Made by a program: the position numbers and the translations under genes. From positions 9,830,062 to 9,894,061 of the forward strand of contig OU612074.1 of assembly GCA_914767715.1 (NCBI GenBank): a DNA stretch of 64,000 nucleotides. Reading direction: 5' to 3'. This document shows positions 21,620-33,350 of the stretch, in pieces. Positions within the stretch are counted from its first letter, which is position 1. Every line of letters starts with the position of its first letter. This DNA comes from Membranipora membranacea. Its lineage: Eukaryota; Bryozoa; Gymnolaemata; Cheilostomatida; Membraniporidae. The notes beneath the pieces are model-generated. The model searched no databases. It saw nothing but the letters and a program-made list of their open reading frames with translations, and had not been told where the DNA came from.

Positions 21620-24600
21620 GTTGAAAAGAGGTCTCTTTGCCCGCAGCTATTTTCCAAAAGTATTCCTTTATCAGGATGTCAATCTGTAATATCGCTGACG
21701 GTACAAACGTGACTTTCTGTTGCGTAATACTTGTTTTATTACTCCTCCTGAATCAATCCAGTGAATCAAACTCTATCTGATGAATCAGCGTAGTATAGGT
21801 CCCAGTTCAGTTTTATCAATTGCAAAGCTCTTCCATAAATGATGCAATTTCTCAATTCCTCCCTGACACCTGATATATGGTGCAGGTTATCAACACCTAT
21901 TCACACTGAGTAAGCTGCCACAGTTAGATGTATATTAGTGTCATGTTTCCAGTAATTTTCCTTTATGCTGCCGTAAATAGTATTTCAAGGACGAAAGATG
22001 CCAAATATAGAGAAGTGGCGCTATTTTCTATGATTCCAAGCCGGATAAATACAGCACGCAGGATGTGAAGAAGCTGTTGTAATGTTCAGTAGGATGTCTT
22101 GCTGCCGCTGCTGAGTAACCTATGATCTGAGAAATCTTTGATAAGCTGACAGCACTGATGACATCATTGTATCGACCTACTGTAATAACCTGCTTAAGTG
22201 CTGCTCAAAACTCATCCAATCTGACCAATATTGGTTGATGTCAATGGCCTTTGAATGAATAAATGCGGTGAATATAAACTAGTAATAGCATAGTGATGAT
22301 GTGATGGAAGTCGTCTTTCTCTACACCTGACATCCAAGACAAAAATAGAGTGTATCAAAGTCTCTCCAGACTGAAAATAAACATAAATTCAATTTATGGC
22401 TGTCATTCAATAGAACAATAGTCATGTCACCAACGGAACGACTGAAATGATTATGATACATACACCAAAAGCACAACCGCAGCCTGAAAGAAGTCAATTT
22501 TGTCCTATCTCTCACAATATTGATTTAATAGTAGCCATGGAAGAATCGGGATGTTTCCAATACAAAGTCATATCTTCAAACAGTCTTCGGTTCATGAATA
22601 ATTTAAATGTCATCATGATTTTGCTTTGCTCTTATTTACCCTTATTTAGATAAGGCTGAATTATTGACTAGCTCTGACGATCTCAAGATGAATTATTCAA
22701 CAAAATCCATTTTGTATTTGTAATGTCAAGCCCACAGAACGATACAAAGATCACGGCTGTGTGTATATTATGGTATGGCTGTCTTATATAATTGATTTCG
22801 TGCAACTTGAAAGAGGGTTGGGCACAACGAGTCCCCGAGAAAGCCTATATTGTGTAGTAGTACCTGATATACTGTCCAGCGTGGCCTGATCTAGAGACTG
22901 CATGATATAATTGATTTCAAGTAAATTTAAAAGAGGGAAGGGCAAAATTTTGACTCTTGGAGCTAACATTTTATACTGGGCCCTCAGGCAATTATGTACC
23001 GGAGTAGGTCCATAGTTGAAGTAGCTGAGTGGTCGTTAATGGTTACCGACTATATGCTGCATATGGCCAGGGGGCCGTCGGGCAAGGGGCAAAAGTCTGG
23101 CGGGCTCAGACTACATAAGGCCATGCTACAGCAATTAGACTAGAGTGAGGCAATATAGCCAGGGAAGTGATAATTTTCTACTGTATCAGTTAATTAATTT
23201 TCAAACAATTACATTTTTGTAGTAGAATTTGAGTTTATAACTGATAAAATAATGAAGGTATGAATCAAGTTTTATGTCCCGGAGAGCTATATTTTATGTT
23301 GCATGCCGAATTTAAAAGAGAAATACAATCGGTAGGGAAAAACTCAAAAACTTACTACACAATGCCAACGAAACCACATTCACATAAGGATGATTCTGAG
23401 TCGACTGTTTTTGTTGTTTCCTTTATTATTTGTCAAGAGGATTCAATCTTTTAGCCCATATTTCATTCAATTTTAATAGAGATATTTTTATTATGACAGT
23501 TTTGGTGCGTAAGTTTGAAATTCTGCTACTCTACTACCAAAAAGATATGCTAATGACAAAAGGCATTTTTTTTAAAACTATGAACCGATATCGAAATAAG
23601 AAAACTCAACGAATCACACTGTAATTGCTAAAGAGAACCTCTTGAAATACAAGGAATAATTTTTAGGAAGTGCTCAAGGTACGCTAAGCCAATAATTTAT
23701 TCATTTTTCTCTCCCATGGCCATTCAACGTTATCACCAACCTACATCTTGTCTTTTGAAGATTAGCAATGGATAAATGGTCATCACCATAATCATACCAA
23801 AAACAATGATCAAGCAAAACTAAGGTCCTATAAGTCAGTTTTGTCATCATACAGCTATGTTGATAAAATATTTATTAGATGCTTTCAAAGATTAGTGGAT
23901 ACCAAGAGCATCTTAGCAGCATGTACACGTATGCGGTAAGGATGACATCCAACACCCAAGGGTCTGAAAAGCAACTTGAAATAACTTGAAATAATGTATT
24001 ACATATAATATAATATGGAAAAGAATAATGAATGTTAAATGTCAGTTATTTACGCCACATCATTTCAGAAGCACTATTTTGGCGTATTAAGGAATTAATG
24101 TGAAAATTTAACGCAACGCAACAATTCTTGTAGATGTCAAAGCGGAAAGAAATGTGTGGGATTTTTTATTTCCTCAATCTTCTGAAAGAGGTTTAGTATG
24201 GTATAATATTATATGATGAGTGCAAGAAATCACTGAGCAAAACTAATTTGTTTGGTGCGTGGCATTAAAATTACTTTCTATGTCTGTTATCTAAATGTCA
24301 ACAATTAATATGTATCAAATATTTCTATTTTTTCCAATTTTCAAATAAGATGATGGCTTTGATTTTGGATTCCAAGCCTTACACGGCTAACAGTTTTATT
24401 AACAAATGAGTAATAATATGGCTCACTGAATTTGATTTGTCTCCCCCTGACAAGGGTGATGCAACTCAGAAGTGACACAATAAAGGATTTCCACTCACTT
24501 GAACAGAGAGTGTGTATCCAAAACTAGCGGATTTGAGAGAAGTATTGAGGTAAAAACATAATGAACAAAATCATGAAAAATAGCACCGGAAGAACTTTTG

Positions 24601-24864
24601 AAAATTATGCATGGCACATAAAACTGTAAAACGGCAATATTGTTAATAATTTTAACCTTTTGAAATGAATACTGATTTTCAGGATCATTGGATGTACATA
24701 CTGGTAATAATATATACATGTACCAGGATATTTTCAGTAAAATATTAATCTTGTTAATTGAGAAATATTTTTTCCCTGAGTAAGTTACCCTGAATGTTTC
24801 TTAAATTATATATCATGTTAATATATTATTTTATCCCACTGTCACTAACCTTCAACCTTTTGAT
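21620..24864. other. Intergenic between receptor and copine-A gene A
   Basis: The 5' flank of the minus-strand receptor gene and the 3' flank of the copine-A gene A. It contains a direct repeat of about 45 bases (22790-22832 and 22908-22952, both built on TATAATTGATTT...AAGAGGG) and one copy of a short dispersed repeat at 23071-23112. No coding exon could be supported. Confidence 0.5.
23071..23112. repeat. Short dispersed repeat, copy 1
   Basis: CGTCGGGCAAGGGGCAAAAG plus the following TCTGG and CTCAGACTA match 28271-28310 almost exactly, in the same orientation. The flanks differ, so this is probably a fragment of a dispersed element. Confidence 0.5.
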
Positions 24865-27800
24865 TCAGCCAATCAGACCCATGCTCCTTATTATTTTATA
24901 CTGGGCAGGTATTTCTTGCAAGGCACGGAATGCAAAACCAGCAGTGTGATTTTTACATGATGAGCTCCGAGTCGTTAGCTGGTAAAAGTCGACGAATCGA
25001 AAGTTAGCAAAGTTTCTACGAGGTAGTCTTTGGTCAAATTCTCTCATCATATCCCATGGACCTTCACCTATAAAGTAGGACTAAATCAATCATTTTTATG
25101 GACTCAGTGGCACATAATCACGTACTAACAATAATTATGATGACATCCCTGCTTCTTCTTTCGATGGAGTTCATTGTTTTGACGCTGTCGTGTTTTGTTG
25201 TGGCAAATACATCCCTAGAGGAGTATGGAGTTTACAGGAGGGAAAGTTTGACATTTCATGTTGGCTTGAAATAGTGAAATTTACGGCTAGCTAACATTGA
25301 CTCAATTACATTAAAACAATATGATCTTAAATAGAAACATTTTGGTGATAGCTAACATTGATTCAGACCCAAACATGCTAAACTAAAGTCTAGGGTAGAT
25401 GCTTTCTGATGTAAATAGTTCTATGTAAGCAAAATCTCAGTCTCAGAGTCGGTATTAGAATATCTATACTCTTCATAAAAATACAGCAGCTTTGTCTGGG
25501 ATTGATAGTATTTCTGAACTCCTCAATTAGAAGTTCCAGACTGCTGAATGGTCTCATGATATTTGCTTAGTCTGTCCTGATAAGCTTTGTTGGTGGGGAG
25601 GGGGAGGACAAATTTGTCCAACCCCGAACCAACAAAGCTTGTAAAGACAGGCATTTGCTTTACAAAATGCAGTAGTATTGTAGTGGCCTGAAGATTTCAT
25701 GTTATTCAACAATATGTTTATCACTCACCGACTCCGACCATGATTATAGACAGAGGATAATGTGATGCTTCTACTACAGCTTCTATAGTAGGTCCCTGAT
25801 TGGTCACCTGTCCGTCTGCTATTATCACCAGTATGTGATACTGAAATGAAATTAATTGTTGAAGTAAAACAAAGGCCATAAAGAGTGGAGTGAGATATCA
25901 GCCACTTCAACTACAGTTTGATTGTTGAGAACACGGTTTGTTCCTCCTCGTTTGAGAGTGACATTTATAGATATCAAGGCGTCATAGGCATCAAGGCATC
26001 ATAGGGGAGAAACTTGTTCTGTGGATGACCTCGGTACTACAATTGGACAAATATTGTGTCTCCTCTTGTCTACATAAGCCACGGTTATATAATATCAACA
26101 GAAACAAGAACTATCGAGGCTAAGATTGCTGGTCATAAAACTTATAATTGAGGTTTTGAGAGGCTGGGCTAGTAAACTCTTCTGTTTTAGAGCACGAATA
26201 CTAGAGAAGCCAGAAAAATGACAGTATATTATACTGCATAGAGCTATGACTCAATATTGGTGAATACTGACTGAGCTCTTAAATTCTCAAACTTACATCT
26301 CTTGACTGTTTTACAATCTCTGTGGCTTGCCTGATGAAAGGAGCAAAACATGTTGGTCCACTCATTCTCACCTGCTGTGCTACATTCATATATGCTTCCA
26401 ATACACCATCGATGCCAAAACAATGGCCCTGTAAGAGCGAATCAGAACTTTCAACATAAAGTTTGAAAACGGATTCCTAAATCATGTGTAAAGAATTGAG
26501 TAGTAAGTCCTCAAAATGTGAATTGAAAATCTCCGCCTTTACAAAGTAGAACAATAATTTGGGTACATAAGATAAGGTATCTACAGAGCAGCAGCTAGGG
26601 ATATAGAGATTAATTAATAAGTGTTCGCTCGATCGCTAAAAATGACTCCACTATGCTATTCATGCATGGAATGGGCATTGTTTAATCAGGAAGTTTTGGA
26701 CTCCCAATGTTTAATAAACAGAAAATTGAAGTTGTCTTATTTATATCAATGAGCAGGCAACTTCCACATATGTGCTTCTCACCACCTGAAGGGCCTACAA
26801 TTCATGGTTAAAAAGCATAAAATTTGATTCTGCTGGTGGTGATAGGAGGGAAGGATGGAAGGATGCATGATCTTATGTGTCTCGAGTAGAATTTAACTTT
26901 AATATGAGTCTTGAGCTAGTAGACTGTTTTGTACAATGCTGATAAAACATTTAAAATACAGTAAACATAAAATGATATAAAAAAAAATGCTGGCTAGAAA
27001 ATGTTGTTATTGTTGATGATTTGTATCATCTTTCATTGTTTGCACATACATAATGAGGTCATAAACAACCAGACATCAGTTAATCTAGGGTTTTAGTCAG
27101 TGGCACAGTGCACACACTATATCATTATTACAGATTACAGAAGTTTGAAATAACTCTTGTTTTTCTAACTGATAGATAAATGTTCCAAGTACAGCATATT
27201 GAGTGTAAAATCTTAGACTCTTATCTTGTGTAAATCTTATGCATTCTGCATCCAGGGCATAACATTTTCTTAAAGCATATATGTGTTGTTTGGCTTTGCA
27301 AATTGCATAATCTTGAATAACAAACGATGGTCAATCCTGGGTATGTATCCTTATCTGAACATGAAATAATGGTCATCAATAGATAAAATTGGTGCATCAG
27401 GCTTGGCCCGCTTGGTTTTAAAGATGATTTCGTGGGTTTTCGTAGAGTTTAAAAGCGGATCACTTTCTGCTGCTGCTGCTCAAACAATCATCGGCATATT
27501 GTATGGTCATCGAGTTAGAGCTAGTGGATCTTATACTATATGTTATAGTGTGAACAAGAACTGGCACCGTTCCAGAGACATGATTATGATATGATATTTA
27601 TTGTTCACTCATTTGACAGTCCCTATTATAATTCGATGTGTTGATGATCCATCCATCCATCCATCAATCATCAAAGATATTTGGTGAACATTAAATAATA
27701 TCTTGTGATTGTGTTCCACATTGTAACCAGTAAAATCCAACAAGGGTGGCTTGCTGCTTGCCAGCTTCCTGTGAGAGGATGCATGAATTTTTTTCATACG

Positions 27801-29383
27801 AGGATGTTGTGGAGTTCCTGTCTACCGTGCTGGTTACATGACCCAAGGACTTGTCAAGGACGCAGGTGCAATTGTGGACGGTTACTCTTCCTGACACCAA
27901 TGCATCCGACGGGCAATGAACAATGGTGCTCTCGCATGAGAGACCCGCACCTTACCCATTCATTGAGCATGGGCTGCTCTCAGTTACAACTTGAATTTCT
28001 AAACCCCCAGTTCATTATTAGCTGATATAAAAAGTTGAGCAGCAAATTTACAACCCAACGAAAACAGATTACTTACATTTGGACTGAGAGGAAATACTGT
28101 TTTATGTTTGGATATGAGATCACCAAAGCCACAAGCTGGTATGATGTAGTCCTCATGGAATGGTGCTAGGGTTTCTGCAATTATGCTAATAACCTAAAAT
28201 TAGAAGATGAAATACAAAAATCTATATCTGTTGGATATCTCATTGGTAGATAGATGGGGGGGGGGGGGGGGCGTCGGGCGAGGGGCAAAAGTCTGGGGGT
28301 CTCAGACTATAGCTTGCCATGAGCCGATGGTTGGCTATGATGAGTGATATTGCAAAATAAAAATTTCATAAAAAGAATAATCATTTAGCCTTGTTATGCT
28401 ATAGTAGCCGCATGACAAGGAAAATCCTGCATATAGGACTTGCAACAAACACACAAGCAATACATTGAAAAGAGTGTAAAACAGTAAGAAAGGATTAAAG
28501 ATTAATGCCAAATAAATGAGTGATGATAATGACAGATAGGTGGCCACATCCTGCTAGAGGAATCGGGGATATACTTGACACAAATCTCTTGCAGTTGTGT
28601 CTTTACAAGGTCAACTGCCACTAGGGTTTCTGACAGATACATTCCAATGTCAACCACAGATAATGGAGAGCCACTACCAGCGACATGAGTTATTCCTTAG
28701 TAAGGGATGATATACCATTCGCACTCAACACAAGACCAAATAATTACCTGTCTATAAGAATCATGTTGGGTGTTATCTAGGTCATGCAAACTTTCCCCAC
28801 CATGTGTCTTCTGGCCCTGTGATGCACTACATGCAGTAAAATCAACACCTTTAAATAAAAGAGACAATATGATATGCCCTAAACTAGAATTCTTTCCAAT
28901 AACTACGACAATGATTTACTTAGTGTCGCTAACTAGAAGATTTATCAAATGGTTAGAGCGTCGACCCTTGTGTTGAAGGTCGTGGGCTCGAATCCCCCTG
29001 TATTCCATAGACTACTGGGGTTTGGTTGGCCTCCATGTGTGCTCCGTCCTGCCAGCAAACAGAGAGCAACCATATGACTATCTGATTTTTGTATCAACTC
29101 TAGTAAGGCACTCGATACTAACGTTGTTCTGAAAAATTGGGGGTCAGAGCTTAGGTGGTCCTGAAATGAGGCTTGTATTAGAGGCGCACTTACCTACAAT
29201 AAGTTTACAGGCTTCAAGACCAGACTTCTTCAGGGATCGTTGTACCTGCTGCAGACTATTATGAGTATCTACTATTCTATATCTGTGGTAAAATTCTGTC
29301 AGTTGACTAGAAGATATCCCTCCAGGCCAACATTGCCATAGAGTTAGATATAACACCGCAAAGACCAATATCTCTATAATCAT
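24865..29383 (-). CDS. Copine-type von Willebrand A domain protein, copy A (284 aa)
   Basis: Six exons: 29194-29383, 28748-28848, 28077-28193, 26297-26428, 25729-25840 and 24865-25067, total 855 bases. Residues 1-20 are hydrophobic ([16 protein letters not shown]), a signal peptide or anchor. Residues ~45-284 read as a copine A domain: [82 protein letters not shown] and the closing ALQEIPAQY. The metal-site motif is altered, D66-F-T68-A-C70, where copies B and C have Ser70. No C2 domains (as in copines) and no RING (as in plant RGLG ligases) are present. An acceptor 11 bases before the ATG implies an upstream non-coding exon. Exon sizes are identical in copies A and C, showing tandem duplication. 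Cellular location and partner are unknown. Confidence 0.85.
27150..27600 (-). pseudogene. Degenerate LINE reverse transcriptase remnant
   Basis: On the minus strand, broken frames read MTIQYADDC (motif C of reverse transcriptase), then [20 protein letters not shown] (the usual segment after YADD), then [20 protein letters not shown], typical of the thumb-region. Frameshifts and stops separate them. Lies in the intron of copine-A copy A, in the same orientation. Confidence 0.65.
28256..28312. repeat. Poly-G run and short dispersed repeat, copy 2
   Basis: Sixteen G residues (28256-28271) run directly into a second copy of the repeat seen at 23071-23112 (GGGCGAGGGGCAAAAGTCTG, then CTCAGACTA). 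Confidence 0.5.
28935..29100 (+). repeat. tRNA-headed SINE-like segment
   Basis: ATGGTTAGAGCG resembles an RNA polymerase III A box and GTGGGCTCGAATCCCCC, 30 or so bases later, a B box, followed by a non-tRNA body rich in C/T. It cannot fold as a normal tRNA. Lies in intron 1 of copy A, opposite strand. Confidence 0.5.
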
Positions 29384-29433
29384 CACCTTTCTTCCTGAGA
29401 AACATCCAGTGGATATGATACAAAATTTTCTTC

Positions 29434-29768
29434 GTTTAGGAAAGCAAAAAACAAACTCTGTTCATATCAGGGCTTTGCCATAGTAATGAACAAAAAAGCA
29501 ACAACATCAAACAACAAAACGACTTGCACAAGGACATTATTGAATGATGTAATCTATTTCAAAGTGCAAAAACCCAGGATCTAGAAGGGTCAAAAAGGGT
29601 CTAGAAGGGGAGATAACATACTCTTGACCCTTCTAGACCCTGGGTTTTTGCACTTTAAATTAGGTTACATCATTCAATAATGTCCTTCTGTGAAAATATT
29701 CACTTTTTTGGTTCATTGCTATGGCAAAGCTTTGATCCGAACAGTGGTTGTTTTTTGCTTTCCTAAAC
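29434..29768. mobile_element. Large fold-back element (~335 bp)
   Basis: Left end GTTTAGGAAAGCAAAAAACA is mirrored by TGTTTTTTGCTTTCCTAAAC at the right end, and the arms keep matching inward (GGGCTTTGCCATAG, AAGGACATTATTGAATGATG, AAAGTGCAAAAACCC, TCTAGAAGGGTC) to a centre near 29605. No open frame. Lies about 40 bases upstream of the splice acceptor preceding copy A's start codon, within the inferred 5' UTR intron. Confidence 0.8.
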
Positions 29769-31608
29769 ACTTCAATCATGTTAGTATAATATATTACATG
29801 ATGGTACTTTTATGTAGTACAATACGAACCTTCCCTTTGTGAGTCGCAGCCACATGATAGGAGAGATACAAGTCTGCGTGTGCCAAAGCCAAATGAGTTG
29901 TGTGCCAAAGCACCCTCTGTCTCTCTCTTACCTGTACTCATTAAACACCGCACCATAAATCACATCATGTCATAGCTGCATACTTAACCGAGAATCCAAA
30001 CCACATCATCCAAGCTCCATCATATTAAAACGTTCTCAAACCACCGCCTATGACTATTGACTAAGAGTAATCATGTTACTTGATCCTTTAATAGTGGATG
30101 GGTTACACATTTTCCCATTCCCAATGAACAATAAAAAACTTACCAATGAACTATACTAGGTCATCTATGCCAATGTCCTATCGTTCAAGACCGATTGGCT
30201 AATAATAGTTCATTGTCCTTATTGTGCAGACAAAATTATCTGCAGCTATGAAATCTAGTTTGGCAAACTATTCACTTTTCACAAAAGTGTCACATGCAAT
30301 CTGATTGGCTTATTTTTAACTGAACACTTGAACACTGTTGGCTCAATGTTTATCTAGCAGACAACTTGTAAATTACGACATGGCCTTAATAAAAAGGTCC
30401 AACAAAATTTTTTTGAAGCAGCTTTTGTTGGTGGTAGGGTGAAGAATAAAACATTGATTTTTAGGCGCAAAAATTGGAAAAAATGATCAAAAGTATTTCA
30501 AGGCGGACACCCATCCAAGAACTAAATGGGCTTGAGACCCCTTAGCTTCAATAACAACTGGCGTATTAAAAATGTTATGGCTGAGTACAATTAATATGAT
30601 TAATTCTAGCTGTTTTGTGCTTGGATTCGGAAATACCAAAAACAAGGGCATGCAACTCTTCTTTTCATGCGTCTTGCTTCCGGTCTGATGGTCATTTAAA
30701 CCTTTTCATCTTTCTGCATTTGATTTTGTGAAAATTTAGGTATGGCAATAATCATCTGAACACATCCGAATCCACAACTTCATTGTTTAGCATTATGTCG
30801 GACTACGCGCCTCGCTCTCAGCGTCAGACTCAATGCGTCAGAAAAAAGGCAGCAAGTAGCAAAAACTGGTAAGTTACTATTTTGTTCAATTTTTACAGTA
30901 CCAGCAGTGATCTCAGCACTAGACTGCACCGTGGAACCATTGTACAGCATTATTCTGATTTTATTGAATGATGTACCTGAATGGTTAGCAATCTGGAGTC
31001 CGCGGCGGGGTTATTGGATGATGTGCACATCCTCATCCTAGCCTAACTAAGTAAACACCAGTCAAATTATTATCTTCTACATCGATTATCACCGAAATGT
31101 CACATTTAATTTGATCAAAGTCTGTATTATTCACCGTATTACCGTATTTAACGTATTATTTACTGTGACATGTGTAGACATATTTGTAGCTTCTTCATAA
31201 CTGTGAGTGGTTGCTTGGTGTTAATTGATTCCTTTCAGAAAACGTTTCTGTATGGCATCAAATATTGTCCTGAATAATTGTGCTCCTTTTTCTTATTAAG
31301 TCTATCCAATACAAATAACCATGAACGATAAAAGTCTAGCCATTCCAATTTTCAGTAGTTACAAAAAATAATCACAATAGCACAGACTATTTTGGCATTG
31401 AGCTTTGACTATGTTGGGACTAGATCACACAATATTTCATCAAATCAAATTTGTTTTAACTTACTACTACTTACTTGGATGTGATCAATGACATTTTTAG
31501 AAGTCTGTACTGAAGAGAAGATCGTTCTATGTCACCAGTCAGTTTTTCGTCATTTCATATTGTAAAATATCTTAATCAGATCTTAACATCACTTATCAAT
31601 TTACTGAC
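29769..31608. other. 5' flank of copy A and 3' flank of copy B
   Basis: Contains the conserved upstream block at 30242-30368 and, near copy B, a 3' flank (31350-31560) that matches the flank of copy C (38640-38800). An ATG-initiated short frame at 30795 with a good donor is discussed under findings but is not called as a gene. Confidence 0.5.
30242..30368 (-). promoter_or_regulatory. Conserved upstream block of copine-A copy A
   Basis: Matches 36199-36321 upstream of copy B: AAATCTAGTTTG, CTTTTCA, CAATCTGATTGGCTTATTT, TTGGCTCAATGTTTATCT and GCAGACAACTT occur in the same order. It includes a reverse CCAAT box (ATTGG). Either a conserved promoter/5' exon or simply the remainder of the duplicated unit. 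Confidence 0.45.
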
Positions 31609-31997
31609 TCAGCCTATAAGACCCATACTCTTCAGTGTTTTATATTGGGCTGGTATTTCTTGTAGTGCGTTATACGCAAAGCTAGCAGTGGGATTGTTTG
31701 CTGTTGAGCGTCGTGATATTAGCTGATAAAAGTCTACAAACTGAAAGTTATCAAAGTTTCGACGAGGCAGTCCATCATCAAACTCTCTCATCATATCCCA
31801 TGGACCGTCACCTGTAAATTGAGAAAAATAACCTCAATCACACCTGAGAAAGTTTGTTGGACCATGTCCATCAATGCGAACGACTGCCTCCCTCATTAAT
31901 CATCAAAGTTGGACTATAATACTGTCATTTGTTTTTTTAGGCAATTCCCTGTAGTTCTGGAGTAACATGATGATAACAGCGTCCAATACCAGTGTAG

Positions 31998-32046
31998 ATT
32001 AATTTTGTACCAGTTTGCCTGCATTCGAGCTGCTCCCCTTCCACTG
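31998..32046. repeat. Half-copy of fold-back family 2
   Basis: TTGCCTGCATTCGAGCTGCT, continuing CCCCTTCCAC, matches in reverse the right arm of the element at 43662-43781 with few differences. Confidence 0.4.
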
Positions 32047-32205
32047 GTCACGCCGCCCCTTTTGCCTGCGGAAACAACCCCAAATGCAGTCAACTGAACC
32101 ATATTTGGTCTAGCAGCAGAGTGCATACATGTGGCTCATCATCTCATGGATAACTATCACCAATTCAGTCACCAAGATAAAGAAAGCAGAAACTATATCT
32201 ACACC

Positions 32206-32324
32206 AGTTTAAGTGCTCACCTTGATGGTAGTAGCATATCACTATCAACTACAAGCCCAGCAAGGGGAATGTCGTTGATAATGAAATTCTGCTACCATCA
32301 AACGAGAGGCAACATTTGAGCACC
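32206..32324. mobile_element. Fold-back element, family 1
   Basis: Left arm AGTGCTCACCTTGATGGTAG pairs with CTACCATCAAACGAGAGGCA and the terminal TTGAGCAC on the right. The order of motifs (AAGTGCTCA, GGTAGT, ATCAAC, GTTGATAATGAAAT, TGAGCAC) is that of the palindrome at 15847-16038, so the two belong to one family. Confidence 0.6.
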
Positions 32325-32474
32325 CCATCTATATCTATCCTCAAATTTTAAAGAAATACCAGATACATGCACCAACATTAATCACTATGGTTCCTTGCCT
32401 CGAATTTGTGGTACATTCCAATTTCGAATTATGAATGCTAACCATTTCCATGATGGAAAAAACATGAAAAACAC

Positions 32475-32562
32475 CTATCGCAGCCGGGACTCGAACCCGG
32501 ATCTCCCGCATCAAATCCCTTTGAAGCCTTAGTGTGCAAGCGCGCTAACCACGCCACCTAAT
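32475..32562 (-). repeat. tRNA-like pseudogene or SINE head
   Basis: The minus strand reads GGTGGCGTGGTTAGCGCGC (A-box like) and CCGGGTTCGAGTCCCGG, a perfect T-arm with B box. The acceptor arms do not pair well and no clean anticodon arm is visible, so a functional tRNA is unlikely. Confidence 0.45.
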
Positions 32563-33264
32563 TGGAATTGGTTGATTCATCACGGTATCTGTATTCGTCT
32601 CAAAAATTGTCGATCGGTTCATGTGGAAGTTGACTTTAATGCCATTTCCATGGATCGACCATGCGACATGCGACCATAGTGAATGACAATGATTCAATTC
32701 ACAGGAACAATATTGGCAGCATGATGCTTTGTGCGCGGCAGCACAGAAAGTCAATGGATCGAGGTGCTTATAACTCGCAAACACCCAGCATGATTTGAAA
32801 ATGAACCAAAAACTGGGTAAAGCAACCCAGCTGACCTGACTCATGGAAAGAAGTAATCGAGATTTGTTTTATATCTCAGTATCTGCGTGTGTGCGGATGT
32901 ACAAAATATCATGAGCAATTTATTAGCAGGCAACTAATTAATGGTGTTATATACTCACCGACTCCGACCATGATTATAGACAGAGGATAATGTGATGCTT
33001 CTACTATAGCTTCTATAGTGGGTCCCGGACTAGTAACCTGCCCATCTGCTATGATCACCAGTATATGATACTGAAATGAAATTAATTGTTGAAGTTAAAC
33101 AAAATTCATCAGGAGCCAAGTGGGGTTTCTTAAGAGATTTCAGCTACAGTTTGTTCCTCGTCGTCTGATAGGGATATTTCTATGTAGTTATGTACCGAGG
33201 CGCTGCATAACCAACTTATGCAATATCATATAGGGCAAAAACTTGTTCTATTGATTTCTTTGGT

Positions 33265-33350
33265 ACTGAGATGGCGCAATCGGTGAGCACTCTTGCTATT
33301 CACTGTCAGGCGACTAGTGCCGCAGGAGTTGTGGGTTGGATTCCTTGGGG
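33265..33350 (+). repeat. tRNA-headed SINE-like segment
   Basis: ATGGCGCAATCGGTGAGCAC followed 40 bases on by GTGGGTTGGATTCC resembles A and B boxes of a tRNA-derived SINE. Lies in an intron of copy B. Confidence 0.4.

Noticed and set aside
27705-28025. Plus-strand 106-codon open frame
   Set aside because: No family resemblance, overlaps minus-strand intron of copy A, no splice or promoter support.
32475-32562. Functional tRNA gene on the minus strand
   Set aside because: T-arm is perfect, but acceptor strands do not pair and no clear anticodon stem-loop exists.
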